A stretch of 64,000 nucleotides of DNA from Latrodectus hesperus (GCA_037975125.1 CM075857.1:45327672-45391671), one strand, 5' to 3'; positions 36,699 to 49,994 are shown, counted from the stretch's first letter. Program-made: numbers and translations. The notes: a model not told the origin generated them from the sequence alone.

Positions 36699-37097
36699 AA
36701 AAAATATTCTCTCAAGAAGCAAGTTTATAAAGACAAAAATGTATTTAGAAACTGCGAAAAATACTCTCTAGAAACTTCTATTAGCAATACTCATCATTAA
36801 ATTTAATTCTACAGTTAATTATTAAAAATTCACTTGTTTTTTAATGATTATGAAATTAAAATACAGACCTTCCGGTTAACTTATTCGGGCAATAAATAAA
36901 AAATATTCTCTTAAGAAACAATTTTATGAAGACAAAAATTTATTTAGTACTAGCTAAAAATACCTTAAAGAAACTTCTATTAGTGATATTCATATTAAAA
37001 TTAATTCTATCATTAATTATTAAATTCACTTATTTTTAAGTGATTATGATTATTAGAATACAGATCTTTCCGTTAACTTGCTCAGGCAATAAAGAAA
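36699..37097 (+). repeat. ~199-bp tandem duplication
   Basis: Two adjacent copies, about 36699-36897 and 36898-37097, share AAATATTCTCT-AAG, GAAACTTCTATTAG, TTAATTATTAAA, ATACAGA-CTTYC-GTTAACTT and GGCAATAAA in the same order. They differ by about 15-20 percent by eye, with small indels. It is neither a microsatellite nor an obvious transposon. Confidence 0.8.
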
Positions 37098-37099
37098 CG

Positions 37100-37330
37100 C
37101 TTGTCGTAAAAAAAGGATAAAAGCCCTACCTTGTGCTTCTTGAACCCAAACGGCCAATTTTGCAGCCGTACCGTGACGACGTCCCAGTTTAACTCAGTTT
37201 AGTGAAGTTCAACATTCGTAAAAAAAGATATATTTCCACCTTCTGAGCTTCTGTTTACAGATAGAAACTACCCTTTCAACGCATTACTAGTTCGCTACCG
37301 CATTCAACCAGAAAAAAACCTTATTTTTTT
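37100..37330. other. GC-richer island of unknown nature
   Basis: This 230-bp patch stands out from AT-rich surroundings. On the plus strand it has GGATAAAAGCCC (37116) and, about 80 bases on, CTCAGTTTAGTGAAG (37193), similar in order to the TATA and start region of the gypsy LTRs here, so a solo LTR of another element is possible. On the minus strand a ~65-base open stretch ends in a GTAGGG donor-like site at 37130. Neither reading is strong. Confidence 0.3.
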
Positions 37331-40300
37331 ATACTTATTATGCTTATAGAAATTTGACTTTTTGTCACACACGTGTATCCAAAATGAAAAAAGGTGAATT
37401 TAATGAAAAGTATCGACTCTCATTAAAATTTATATTTTCCCAATAAATATATTTTAATATTAATTAAAATGTATTTGATTATATTTAAGGTATACAATTT
37501 AATATTAATTAAAATTTATTAATTCTCATTTAATAAAAGTACAAATTAGTACAGAATTCGTTTTGGATTCTGTTGTAACTAATACTATTTACTTCTTTAT
37601 TTTTTCGGATTTTATTAAAATTTTAAATCAAGTACTTATTTATACTATAGAATAAATAAATTTTGTATGGATTTTTTTAAACTCTCCTTTGAGTTAAAAG
37701 AAATTTAGTTTGTTTCCAGTAACGTTAAAAAAACAACACTTCGTTATCCTGTGCTTTATGTATTTTAATTTAAAGTACCCAGTCACATAATTCTAAGTGA
37801 AAACTTAAAGACTTAGAGTTCTCTTTATAAAGTATATTTAATCAGAACTGTTTTTAAGAAACGTAAATTTGTAGTTTATTTACATAAATTATAAAAAGTA
37901 ATTTCATTGTTTATCCCTATGGATCAAACATTTTTACAAAATAAGACAACAATTAATTTGAAGGAAATTGGAATTATTTACCTATCAATATTTTTCAGGA
38001 TAATTTTATCAAGCTTATCACATCCATCTCGATATCACCTTATAAGCATCAAGGTTCGTTTTATATTATTAACCATCAAATTTTAATCTATGTTAAAATG
38101 TATCTAAAAAGAGATCATGTCCATTAATTTTTTTATATTTTATTAGAAAATTGTCGCTTTTGTTTAATTTTAAAGCTAAATTATCTAAGTTTTAATATTC
38201 TTATATGAAAAACATTTTATAACTTATTTTATCAGTACCAACATAGTTGAATCTAGTCTACCTAGTTCACATCACACCAACATTATTTTGGTTATATTTA
38301 AGATACTATATTCTCTCTATTATTGGAGCAACTGAATGATTCCAGTCAGGCACGCTGAATCTTATTTCTTGTAATAATATGTGAAATTTATCAGTATTAT
38401 CTCTGGAATACGATACTTTTTTAATGCATTTAAATTTCGATAGCTTTATAATGCTTTTTAAAATTCATAAAAAAAATTTTAATAGCGGTCGAAAAATTAA
38501 AAAGTGTGGTTATCTTTATAATAAAGTGTGATTATCATATATTATAAGAGTGATCATCTTTATAAAAACTCAAACATACCATAAACAAATAGCGTCATTA
38601 TTTTTCAATCCGGTATTAGTTCTTAGTTTTACCAGGCAAAATCTATAAGATCATTTTAAGTTACAAAAATTCTAGAAATTAATATTTTTAATGACTGATA
38701 AAGGACAAGTTAATGAAATTGATATTTATTTACTGAAGCGAAATATTTAATTTTAAGCAGATAAACAATTTTCTTACGAATAGGATTTAAGAAGCAATAT
38801 ATTTTATAGGATTATTTTTGTTACAAAATTTTTTCTCATTCTTTTTTCCTAATTTTTTGAGAAATATTTCAAGCTCAGGTTCTTTCATACGCAATTTGAA
38901 ATATTTCTTGAAAATATTTTAACCTAATAACAGAAACATTGAAAACAGTACATTGCAAGATACAAAATTACAGTTTGCTAGAGAATATTTGGAAATAAAA
39001 TTTTTTTAAATTAAAAGAGTTCATTGGTTCCACTTTTCTAAAAGTAAATTAACCAAAAGAATAATAAAAATTTGTTTCAAATTTACATTATATTTTATAA
39101 ATGTTAAATGTAATGAATTAATTATTCAATAATTTATTAAATAATTGAAAAATGTTATAATGAAATATGTATTATATTAAATTAATTTATTTAAAACAGT
39201 AGTCTAGTAGAAATAAAAAGTGTAGCTTTCAATTCTGCTGACGTTATTCACTCAAAGTTTAAATTGTATCTGCTTAATAAATACAGATGTCTTTATAAAA
39301 GATGCATTTTTTAATAATTTAATTAAAATACATTGTTTATTTTAATTTATTCTTTTATTTTAAATTTTGCTTACATATTTAATTAATTCATTTTAATTAT
39401 TTTAATGAAGAATGCAACTTTTATAAACATTTCTATATTTGTTAATTAGTTACAGTTTAAATTTAGAATTTTTAACTTTAATGCAATTTAAAACAAAGTT
39501 TTTTATTACTTAGAATTTCATTTCTAATAAAAATAACATTAATTATTATTTTTTCATATCAGTAATATATCAAATATTAAACTATTATTTTCATAATACT
39601 TTAATAACTGATACAATCACTCATAAAATATTTTATAAATATATGTAAGTAAAATAACTTTAAATTACATATAGAATATAGATAATCATTTAAACAATTC
39701 CTTTAAAAAAATATTTCATTTCAGTATATTAAGGGCATTTCATTAAATGTATCTATTATGCAAATAGGAAATCGACAAAAGTATTTTATGATAATCGCAA
39801 TAAGTTAAGATTAGGGAAATTTTAAATTGCATTAAAAATTATTTTTAGTCTATAGGTTGACTAAATTAGTAAATTATAAAATTAATAATTTAAAATATTA
39901 AGCAGCTTCGTATGCGTGTGTAGCAGTGTGTAACAAAATATGATAAATCTTTTTATTTTGGAATAATTCTAAAATTAGTAAATTGTAGAATAAAAGATTT
40001 ATTTTGAAGAAAAAAAGTAAAACATAAATTTCATTATTTCATCATCTCAAAAATCAATTTTTAACTCTCCTCACTCAGAAAAATTAAAATTTAATTTTTA
40101 TGACAATAATGTAAAATAAATGACTGTACTATATAACAATAAATTAATTTATGGCGTAAAATATTTCGTAATTCAATTAGGGAAAACTTTATTAATTTAT
40201 TAAAAAAATTTGTTAGACTGAAATTAGAAGTTTTTCTTCTGATTTGTTTTTCCTTCAAATACAGTTATAGACAATCAAATCATCTACATATAGAGAGTAG

Positions 40301-40419
40301 ACTCTTAAACGTCCTTGGGCACGTAAATAACTTGAAATAATAAAAAATTTGCTTAAAGCGAGAAGCACTTTTGTCGAAAATCTTGGAGAAAATTGTATTT
40401 CACAAAACATTTTTCGTTG

Positions 40420-40620
40420 CATTGTGGCAACAGGCATGGTTTCTAAGTTTCCATCCTACTCTAAGCGTACACAGCGCCGTCATTATCGTCTGCTCGTCGT
40501 CGGTTGAGGAGACTCCACTTCGATTTGTGAGGGTGGATCGAGCGCTTTGCGGCAGGATTTCCGCAAATAGAGAATTAGAAATGTACTTCGAGAAGTGGGA
40601 TGTTTTGTAGTAGGCAGAGT
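40420..40620 (+). other. GC-richer patch, candidate untranslated first exon or promoter
   Basis: About 200 bases rich in CG steps (TCGTCTGCTCGTCGTCGG near 40487) sit in AT-rich surroundings. An open frame of 79 codons spans it on the plus strand but begins at TTG, not ATG, and has no known domain. About 570 bases downstream, 41191-41231 is bordered by an AACAG acceptor-like and a GTAGGT donor-like site and contains ATGGTTTGGC and ATGGAATCTG just before the donor. Together these could be a non-coding first exon and a short initiating exon; this is inference. Confidence 0.25.
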
Positions 40621-43600
40621 GGAATTAATAGTGGTATTTATTAATAATAATCCTAGCACTGCAATTTTTGTTTATTCACTCTTCCTGAGTTTATAATTTT
40701 ATTTCAGTGAGTGTTATACAGTTTCTAAAATATTTTTACTTAACAATGAGATTAACAAATAAGATTAAAGAGAACTTGTATTATTTTTTCGAATAATGTC
40801 AGTTAATTTATTATATAAAGTGAAAGGAATGAAAAATTTTCAAATTAACTTTCTTATTGATTTATCTTAAGAACTTTTATATGAAGTTTAAACTATGGAA
40901 ATGAAATAATTAACAGTTATAACTAGAAGTCTTAATTCTGCTTTAATTGATGTTGATATAAGAAAGAAAAGTTGTTTGATGACATTTTATGAATATATAT
41001 AAATGGGAAATATGAATTGATGCAAAATTACCTACAGATATGAAACTGAAATTTGAAAGTCTTTGAAAAAAGTGTGCACAAATAATCAAATTATTGAAAA
41101 TTTAATTTGATTTTATCACTCTTGGAACAATAACCATAGTTGTGTTTCATAGCACTGAACTGCAGTGTCAATATTTGAAGGAAACAGCTGAAGAGTGAAA
41201 TGGTTTGGCATTATTCTGTCATCATGGAATCTGGTAGGTCAAATATTTCATTTAGCAAATTTTCTTAGTTTCATACAATAATTGTATATTTTGTTTATTA
41301 TTTTTATTTTCTTTGCTGCGTTCTCTAATTTTTATATTTAAATTGTTTTATGATTTGGTTTGTGTTATTTTCTATAAATTAATGAAGAGTATCTGTAAAT
41401 GCTTCTTCAGTTTTTTTAATTAAAGTTTATTATTATGTAATTTTTAATACATACACTTTAAAAGGAATACCAAGTTGTAAACTTTACTTTGTTAACAATA
41501 AGAAATATATTTTTATTTTGCGTAAAAACGAAAATATTTTATGTACAGATTAATTTTTATTTTAATATTTTGAAAAGTCATTAAAATTATTGTTTGAAAT
41601 TCTTACATTATGACTATACTTAATTCCATATATCAGATTTATTTTGTCTGTCAGAAATTTTTTAACTTTTCTATGTTAATAATTGAATTTAGCAATAAGA
41701 AACTTAAAATATTCTGAAAAACCATTGTTATTGAATTAAGAATATAATTTAAAACAGCTAGAAGATAAAATATTCAATATGATTCGAATAAATTTCCTTA
41801 TACAAAAAAATTTATTTCTTATAAGACTTTTTATATTGTATTTTCGATTAAACACCATGACTTTATAAAACTTTTTTAAGCAATCTATTTAATTACTAAT
41901 ACCTAATCAAGACTTAACATGCATTTCTTTACAAACTGGCTGTATTGCTATTTTTACGGCTAAGCAGAAATAAATGCAGTGAAAACATTTGTACAGTATT
42001 TAACTGTTTTCTAGTCAAAGAGAACATTCTCAGCCTACTCAATAAAAAAGAAAAAAATATTAAATTTTTATAAAATAAATTTTAAAACACAGTTAAAGAT
42101 ATGTTCTCAGACTATGGTAATTTGAGATGTTTACTTGAATTATGTTTATAGTACATATTAGTTTAATATATTTAATGGTAAAAAAATGCAAAGAAATTTT
42201 AACATCCACTTAATTGATTTATAAAATGAAATTTTAACTGTAGAAATAAATATATGAATATTGTGCCATTGGTTGCTCAATAAATAAAGGCTCTTTTCTG
42301 GTAATTTAGATAAATTATAAATAAATTTTTATGTTTAAACTTTTCTTTATGTTTGGAAAATATTATACTCAGATTATATGAGTTTGTGAAGGTAAAACTT
42401 CGCTTTATTAAATTGTGCAGCGGAAGTTAAAAAAGAATTTTGTTTTTAACAAGATAAATTTTTAGTGAATGTTAATATACGATATCCTTCTTTGTATTTC
42501 AAGTTTATATTTACCATTGTTGCTCCAATAATTAAATAAATATAAAAGCATCCACTGTTATATAAAGTCTTTTGCTTCAACAGCTAAATCTATAAGTTAT
42601 AAAAATGCCATTTAAAGGGAAACTTATAAAATGATAATAAAATTTCGTTTATTCCTTGTTCTCTAAGTCATATATTTGTTGAACAGAAATTCTAGAAGCG
42701 TAAAATGCTTGCTTGAGTAAACTTCGTGAATTTATGACGCTATTAGAAATATTTGCTTGCACATGCTTTCCAATACTTTTTAGTTTGTAATTTTTTCTAC
42801 TTTTGTAGCAGGAATTATTTGCTCTGTTAACCAATGAAACATTCTGAATAATAAAATTTTACAAAACAGAAATTTTAATGCATGGCTGAAGAACATTTAG
42901 AAACATTAAACGAAAACTTAAAAATTTTCTTATAATTATAAAAAAAAATTATAATTTAAAGTATATATTTATTTTTACAATATGTGATTTTTCTTAAACA
43001 GTACTTTTTTTCTTGTTAAATAAAGGAAGTATTTAAATTTATCAAATTTTAATAATGAACTGCTAAAATTATCTATCCGTCAAAAATATAATGCAAAAGT
43101 GCTAAGTGCTTTTTAAAATTTACTTATTGTAGTTTAAGGTAAAACTTTAATCAAAATATTTCCAATACTTCAAAATTTGAAAAAATCATAGAAAATTAAT
43201 AGTTGTCTTTACTGCTACAAATTTTCAATATATTCTTATAATACGACCGTCGGTGTATTCATTTTTACGAATACTTTTTATAGAGAAGTTTTTTTAAATA
43301 ATACAATTATATTTTGAAAAATGTTTTCATTTCATTTTATTTGATATTTATTTGTTATACTGATTCATAATTTTCCTATCATAAAGTATATTACTCTCAG
43401 TTTGAAACTGATTATTATTTAAAACATAAAGGCTGCAAATTGTACATAGTTATATTGCATTTTACAATACTTTCAACGAAGTATATAATATTCCATAAAA
43501 AGAAAATTTAACGTAATTTTTAAAGATAAATGTTATGAAACATTCGTCTTCTAGATCAGAAGAGTTCATCTGTAATAATGTATGCAAAATCAGATATTAA

Positions 43601-44037
43601 AACAACGGAAAGAAAATTAGAAAAAAATGAGGAAATGAAATGCTAGTAAATGAGAGTTAAATTTATTCTAATTTTAATCATTTTAAAAGGATGTTTATTA
43701 AACTGAATTATGTATTAAATATATAAGCATAAAAATGAAATGTATAAAAATAATAAAAGTAGAAAATGGGATGCTTAGTAGCAATTGATAAATTATATAA
43801 AATCTATGACTTATTTCTATTTATGGGAAATGTTAGGCTGCATAGTTCTATTAATATGTATTTAGAAACAAAATGTTGAATGTATATAATGCTTGATAGA
43901 AAATTGCAAGCATTCCAAAAATTATCTGGCCACCCAATTTCATTCTGATGTGGATGTTTTAAATTATAGACAAGGTTCTAGTTCTTGGAAAAACTAAGTT
44001 TTGTTTCTGATCAAAGCAAGGGGTGCAGAAGGACTGC

Positions 44038-44080
44038 ATTTAACTGACGTATACAAGATTATTGTATACGTCAGTTAAAT
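44038..44080. repeat. Perfect 19-bp-arm palindrome
   Basis: ATTTAACTGACGTATACAA is followed by a five-base loop (GATTA) and its exact reverse complement. It would fold as a 19-pair hairpin. Confidence 0.85.
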
Positions 44081-44333
44081 CCACAGTCAAATCTCTTTTA
44101 CATGTGATGATAATTTGGTATAAATCTCATATTTCTTTATGCGTCATTAAATGATTTTAAAACATTATTAAAACACTTCTTTTAGATATTCTTTAAAATA
44201 TATTCTTTGATAGTTCACAATGTATTTACATGGCAATATAAAAATATTAATATATGTCTGCCCTGAAATGTGTCTCTAAGCAATTGGGCTAAGAAAATTT
44301 AACATTTCAAAAGATTTAAATTTCTTTAGAATT

Positions 44334-44410
44334 TAACATTCTTTACGCTCAGAAAATTAGCGTAGAGAATGTTAGATTTTAAGAAAATTTAACATTCTTT
44401 ACGCTAATTT
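44334..44410. repeat. Triplicated 16-bp motif, inverted and direct
   Basis: TAACATTCTTTACGCT occurs at 44334-44349 and again at about 44390-44405. An inverted copy with one change (AGCGTAGAGAATGTTA) lies at 44359-44374. The first two form a hairpin. Confidence 0.75.
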
Positions 44411-46190
44411 GTAGAGCATTTTTTCTACAAGAACAAAATCAATTGTAAATTAATAACAAATGTAGCAATTTTTAAGAAAATTCAAACAAGTATTGTATTA
44501 AATATGTGCACGAATTACCGATATTCTAAAACTTTTTTTTATCAACCTAAATATTTCTTAGAAGAATGCATAATATGTTTATTTTTATATTCTACAAACT
44601 GTTATTGATGTGACAAACATGTCATTATCTATTAGCTTCCGCGTATTTTAAACCTGCTAACTGAAACGAACATTGAACTTTTTTCATCATTTACACGTGA
44701 ATGACTTTAAAATGAGCAATGAAAAAAAATCATTGACAAAATGACTTATTAAAGAAAATTGTACATCTTTCTTTTTTATATTATGGAAACATAATAATTT
44801 ATAATTAATAACACTTAATGAGTATGATTTAAATTTAATGATGTTATATTAACTCTTAATTAATCTTAATTAGAAATTATTTGATATAAAACAAATTACC
44901 TTACTATTAAATTATTACTAAATGTTGTTTAATTAACTCAGTAGAGAATAAAATATTCATAGTTATACTATTGAATGCAAAACACGTTAATAAATGTACC
45001 TAAATAACTGCCTTTCATACAAAGTGTAATCATTTTTATGTTAATTTTAAATATTTTGGATATATTTTAATATATAAAGTTATTCGATCAAATTCAGTGA
45101 ATTTTTAAAAATCTTCCATTTTATACTCTTTATATTTTTTTGTTAATATAATGAGTTTATGAAAAAAAGAACAAATTTATTACAATCACAAAATTCTCAA
45201 AAATATTTGATATTTTTAATAGAAATTGCTACTTTAATAATAATTCATTCAAAAGTTTTCGTAAATTAATATTAATAATATAATTTATTTAATATTATTA
45301 ACAAATATGAATATTATTAATATTATATTGTTTAATATTATTAACACAATTATGATGATTATATTAGAGTATCATAAAATATGAGTTCAGTCTTACAACA
45401 TTTCTAACTATACAACAATAAAAAATATATGAATAAAAAATAATTCTTTCAAATATAATTTTGAATACAAATTTCAGTAAATTCATGATGAAAATGTTTT
45501 TCCATCAAATATTTAAACACTCAATAAATCAATATTCAGTTCCTTAGTATAAATTAATATTTCAGACGGGATAAATTTTATATCTTTAGTGAGAGTTTAT
45601 TTTAAAATTCCTCTGTTGGCAATATCGAATTGAACGCCAAATAGTTATTTTTCTTCAGGAAATGCAATTCAGTTTTTTAATACTTGGAAAGCAAAAACAT
45701 TTTTCATTATATTGTTGCTTAATTTATAATGTATTTAAAAAAAACTTTTAATATTAAAAACGAGAATATTCGATATGAATAAAATAACAATTTAATTATA
45801 TATATAGTTGCTTCAATTTATATCATACTGAAATAATAAAAAATAGCAAAAAGAAATCAAAATTATTATTCAAGCATATTCTTAAAAAAACAAATTGAAT
45901 CCTTTTATAAATTGGTATTCCAATGAAAATTACTGATTTGAATAGATTAACACGATAGCTTAATGGATTTTGAATTAAATGATCATCTAGCCTAAGATAA
46001 TTTGCTGTTGATGAAAGAAATTCCCGAAAAAGAAGAAATCATAATGAAACAGCGGAAAAGACCATCTGCTGATCGATAAAACTTTGGTAGAATAACTTGG
46101 AACTGCCTCAACCGCTGTACATTAAAGCAATTCATAAAAAAATCACTTGAATAATAAATCTATTTGGATTAAACGTTAGTAAGAAATCGA

Positions 46191-46368
<178 letters not shown>

Positions 46369-46374
46369 ATTTTC

Positions 46375-46420
46375 ATGGTTGATAGGTATGTTTGTTTAAA
46401 CAAATATATCTATCAACCAT
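46375..46420. repeat. 23-bp-arm palindrome abutting the (TA)n tract
   Basis: ATGGTTGATAGGTATGTTTG... meets its near-perfect complement at 46397/46398 with no loop (two or three mismatches). It begins eight bases after the TA tract ends. Confidence 0.8.
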
Positions 46421-47578
46421 CAAATAAAACTGAAAATATATAATTTATTAATTAAATTATTGATTTATAAATATTATTGTTATGCAATTATTATTGTATT
46501 TGAAACTAGCTCCAAGAAATGGCTCACTTTACATTTAGAAATTTTTATGCAAATTCCTTTAATTAGTTTTGAAAATTAACACAAAATTACAAATTATTTC
46601 TGTATAATTAAAAGAATAAAATTTGTGATATGAGAAGCTTCATCATTAAATGGAAAATTTTTTTTGCTTACGTTTTTGCTATATTTTACAAATGATTCTC
46701 TGCTATCAATTTAATGTGATGTATATAAAATGTTCCATTTATGTTTAATAAGAACAAATAATTCGAAGCTGTTTTTAAATAAAATGCAAATTTTTAACAC
46801 ATATAACTTTACATACATCAATAAACACATAAAAATAAATTTTAACATGCATAATAAAATGCAAATTTTGTTACATTTATAATTTTAAGCATTATAAAAT
46901 AAATTGTTACGTCCACACTTTTATTACGTATATAAATTATTTACGAATGCATTTCTCTAATTCGGAAGTTTATGATTTTTTAACCAAACATTTTAAATCA
47001 ATTTGCATATTTTAACATTTAAATACCTATAATTAAACAAAAGAAGATAATATATAGTATTATTGTTCTTTTTTCGATATTTCTTTACTCGAACACACCT
47101 GCCTAAAACGTTAAAATTAAAGATTTTAAATAAGTGTATCATTGCTCACAAATGACAATGTATTAATATATCTTAATGTATTTTAAAATATATATAACTA
47201 TATAAAATAAATTTTCAGTAAGAGCATTAATTGTTCAATATACATAAAAATGCTTTTGAATTATATATTTATTTTGCCTATATCGCATGTATTTGATTTA
47301 AAAAGTGATAATTATATATCAAAGTTTTTAAGCATACCGTTTAAATACTCTAGGTATTTTTATCAATTATATTTATAAATATATTTGAATTTATTGATCA
47401 GTAATGGAAATATGTCTGAGTTATGTAAAAATTGAAATCAAATGTCCCTGAAAATCTATTTACATTCAGCATATATCATAATCTTTCATAAAATCCCTTT
47501 GACGTAAGCGGCTTATAAGTGTGTAACAACAAGTCCCCGTTTAACAACATGTAGTATAAAAAAAATTCCCCACCATCC
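46421..47578. other. AT-rich stretch upstream of the candidate promoter; nothing recognised
   Basis: No frame, RNA gene or named repeat is seen here. Confidence 0.5.
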
Positions 47579-47617
47579 CTATATAATCATAATAGATCTC
47601 CACCCCGGCTTAGTTCC
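47579..47617 (+). promoter_or_regulatory. Candidate TATA/initiator core promoter
   Basis: TATATAA lies at 47580-47586 and an initiator-like CTTAGTT at 47609-47615, placing +1 near 47612, about 30 bases below the TATA box, which is the standard spacing. GC content rises sharply from about 47530 to 47880. Confidence 0.4.
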
Positions 47618-47784
47618 CTTTTCCCGTTTCTCTTTTGGGGACGAAAAGGAGCCCACACCGTTATTCAGAGAGAAGCCATTGGCACAACTTGCCCATTGGA
47701 AAAGCCAGGGTGATATTTTTAGAAGCCCATTAAATTCCTGGCTTACGAGACATTCTGTCTACTGAGAAGACATGAGGGGTCTAA

Positions 47785-47890
47785 ATGGATTTCATGAGCA
47801 GGGGGTGTGGGGGAAGTGGCACTCTTGGCAACCTAGTATCGATCGATGAAAGAGATTCCGCGTCTGTGGAGATTGTTGACACTGGAAATA
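47785..47890 (+). CDS. Candidate first coding exon of an unknown gene
   Basis: An ATG at 47785 is preceded immediately by an in-frame TAA and followed by 106 coding bases (35 residues plus one base) ending at a GTAAGA donor at 47891. The peptide starts MDFMSRGCGGSG and continues as a mixed, acidic, non-repetitive sequence (LVSIDERDSASVEIVDTG), unlike the low-complexity products of the surrounding AT-rich DNA. The proposed 5' untranslated region (47612-47784) contains an upstream ATG (47772) whose frame overlaps this start and stops after 25 codons. I do not recognise the protein and could not find the second exon, which may lie beyond the window. It could instead be a chance frame in a GC-rich regulatory island. 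Confidence 0.35.
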
Positions 47891-47891
47891 G

Positions 47892-48740
47892 TAAGATCTT
47901 GAAAGAGTGCTTCTTGTTTTGCTCGTGAATTGTTCATAAACGAACATTCTTAGCAATTATGCAATAAAGTTTGTAACTTATATGATATAATACAGAAATT
48001 TCATTGAAAGTCTTATTTCTCCACATGCAAACCATAATAATTTCATATAGAAAAATAGTAACAAGTTATGCAGCATTTTATTTCCTGATTAATTAATTCT
48101 GAAAAATACCTGTCTTAAGAAAATATCTAACTGAATAAATAGTATATGATTTCCAAGTTCCATAATTGTTACATTTAGATTGAATATGCAGATTTAATGG
48201 TTTTAGTAATGTATTTGATATTAAAGTTTTTAAAATATAAATTATAATGATCAGTCTAATAACTATTATGAAATTTTTATATAAAACAAATGAATATCAA
48301 ATTAAGTTAATTTGCATGAAAACAAATTATACAAATATTTCAATTTCTAATTAATTTAGTGTCAAGAATTGATTTTAAAATATTTTATTTTGCCTCTTTT
48401 GGGAAATGATTTTAAAATAATAAAAAGGTTTGAATCTGTACATTTAATTCTTAAAAATAAGACCTACTCTAAGTTAGTTATAAAATTTATTTATTAAATT
48501 ATTTTTGCATAAATTGCAGCTTTAGTAATGGATCATTTTTCAGTAAATGTTAATTTTGGGCAAATAGATATATTTAATGACTAAATTAACAAGTCAAATA
48601 AACAATTTGTAAGCAAGTATTAAAAATTAAAACCATCGTCTTTGAACACATATTTTATTCCATTATAGATTAATACATATTCAGTGATATTACCTTTACG
48701 CGTGAATAATTATCATTTTTGAAGTCATATATGTGACATA
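47892..48740. other. AT-rich stretch; nothing recognised
   Basis: This is AT-rich sequence left of the mariner. The 60 bases before the mariner could be the left part of the LINE it interrupts, but the similarity is too weak to call. Confidence 0.45.
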
Positions 48741-48742
48741 TA

Positions 48743-49994
48743 TTGGGTTGTTCGAAAAGAAGTAATTTCGTTTTTTTGTGAAAATGAAAGAGAGTTTTCG
48801 TATAATAAACAAATACTTTATTAAATTATATATTGGCCGTTCTGGTCCAAAACCTTTTGCCAATTTTCTGGTAGTAGCATAATTCCACGCTCATAAAATT
48901 TTTGGTCTTTGCTGGCAAAAAACTGATCGAGGTGGTTTTTGACCTTCTCATTTGAGGTGAAGATTTTACCGTTTAAAAAATTTTGGAGTGACCGGAACAA
49001 ATATTTATTCCAATGGTGCCAGGTCTGGATAATATGGTGGGTGTGGAATTGTATCCCATTCAAGCTGTAAAAGATTTTGGCGAGTAACCAAACTTGTGTG
49101 AGGGCTCGCGTTGTCTTGGTGAAACATTACACCTTTCCTGTTGATTAGTTCTGGCCTTTTTCTGTTGAAATGCATCATTCAGTTTGTCCAGCTGATGACA
49201 GTAGACTTTTGAATTAATCGTTGTGTTATCCGGTAAAAGCTCAAAAAATAAATAAATAAAAAACGATTCCTTTAAAATCCCACCAAACAGACAGCATCAT
49301 CTTTTTTTGGTGAATATCGGCTTTGGAAATGGTTTCAGCCGGTTCATCTCTTTTGCTCCATGACCTCTTGCGTTTGACGTTGTTGTATACAACCAATTTT
49401 TCGTCCCCAATGATGATGCGTTTCAAAAACGGATAATTTTCGTGACGTTTGAGAAGCGAATCGCAGACGTCAATGCGGCGACACAGATTTCTCTCTGTGA
49501 GAACATGGGGAACCCATACATCTAGTTTCGAGGATAATCCCAGGCCTTTCAAGTGGTCATAAGCTGTTGTTATTCCTGGTTCGCATCAACTAATGTCTTT
49601 ATCAGCTTCAACCGGCATTCCCGAACGTGGTGCACCTTTGACATCAAAATTTCCGGATCGAAATTTAGCGAACCAGTTCTGGCACTGGCATACTGTCAAC
49701 ACACCTTCTCCATACACATCGGTCAATTTCTTTTTGGCTTGAACAGCATTTTTATCCCTTCTGTAGTAAAACAGTGAGATATGTCGAAAATGCTGCTTAT
49801 CGCTCTCCATATTTAAAAGGACAGCAACGAAAAACTACTGCGTAGAGTTAATTTGGAATTTTTCACACACAAGCCTTGCTATATGAGCTTTTAAAGCATA
49901 TAATAATTATTCGGCTTAAGTGTAAAGTTGGTTGCAAAAAATACAATTAAATCCTCTTTCGGGAAAAAACGAAATTACTTTCCGAACAACCCAA
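48743..49994 (-). mobile_element. mariner transposon (1252 bp) with TA duplication
   Basis: Flanked by TA at 48741-48742 and 49995-49996. The ends are inverted repeats: left TTGGGTTGTTCGaaaag...TAATTTCGTTTTTT, right (reverse complement) TTGGGTTGTTCGGAAAGTAATTTCGTTTTTT. The left copy has a small insertion, AGA, relative to the right. Length is just under the 1.3 kb of intact mariners, consistent with one or two internal deletions. The transposase lies on the minus strand and is broken. Confidence 0.93.
48821..49810 (-). pseudogene. mariner transposase (DD34D), broken
   Basis: ATG at 49810 begins MESDKQHFRHISLFYYRR, the helix-turn-helix start of SETMAR-like mariner transposases, through WFAKFRSGNFD to a stop near 49586. 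About 30 codons of the second helix-turn-helix are deleted, then homology resumes at HLKGLGLSSKLDVWVPH. The catalytic blocks are all present in pieces: IIIGDEK (first Asp, near 49410), HQDNASPHT (second, about 49110) and PPYYPDLAP (third, near 49024). Frameshifts separate these from each other and from the C-terminal LPENWQKVLDQNGQY (about 48830-48870). It cannot encode a working enzyme. Confidence 0.88.

Larger units (their letters stand above)
37331..46190. other. Long AT-rich stretch; no confident gene
   Basis: Nearly 9 kb of AT-rich DNA. Exceptions are a GC-richer patch at 40420-40620, an exon-like segment at 41191-41231, and palindromes at 44038-44080 and 44334-44374 (entered separately). 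Other open frames are short and AT-driven. Confidence 0.5.

Noticed and set aside
43925..43965. Terminal repeat of a Tc1 element suggested by TCTGGCCACCCAAT
   Set aside because: No partner end and no transposase nearby; the motif is too short.
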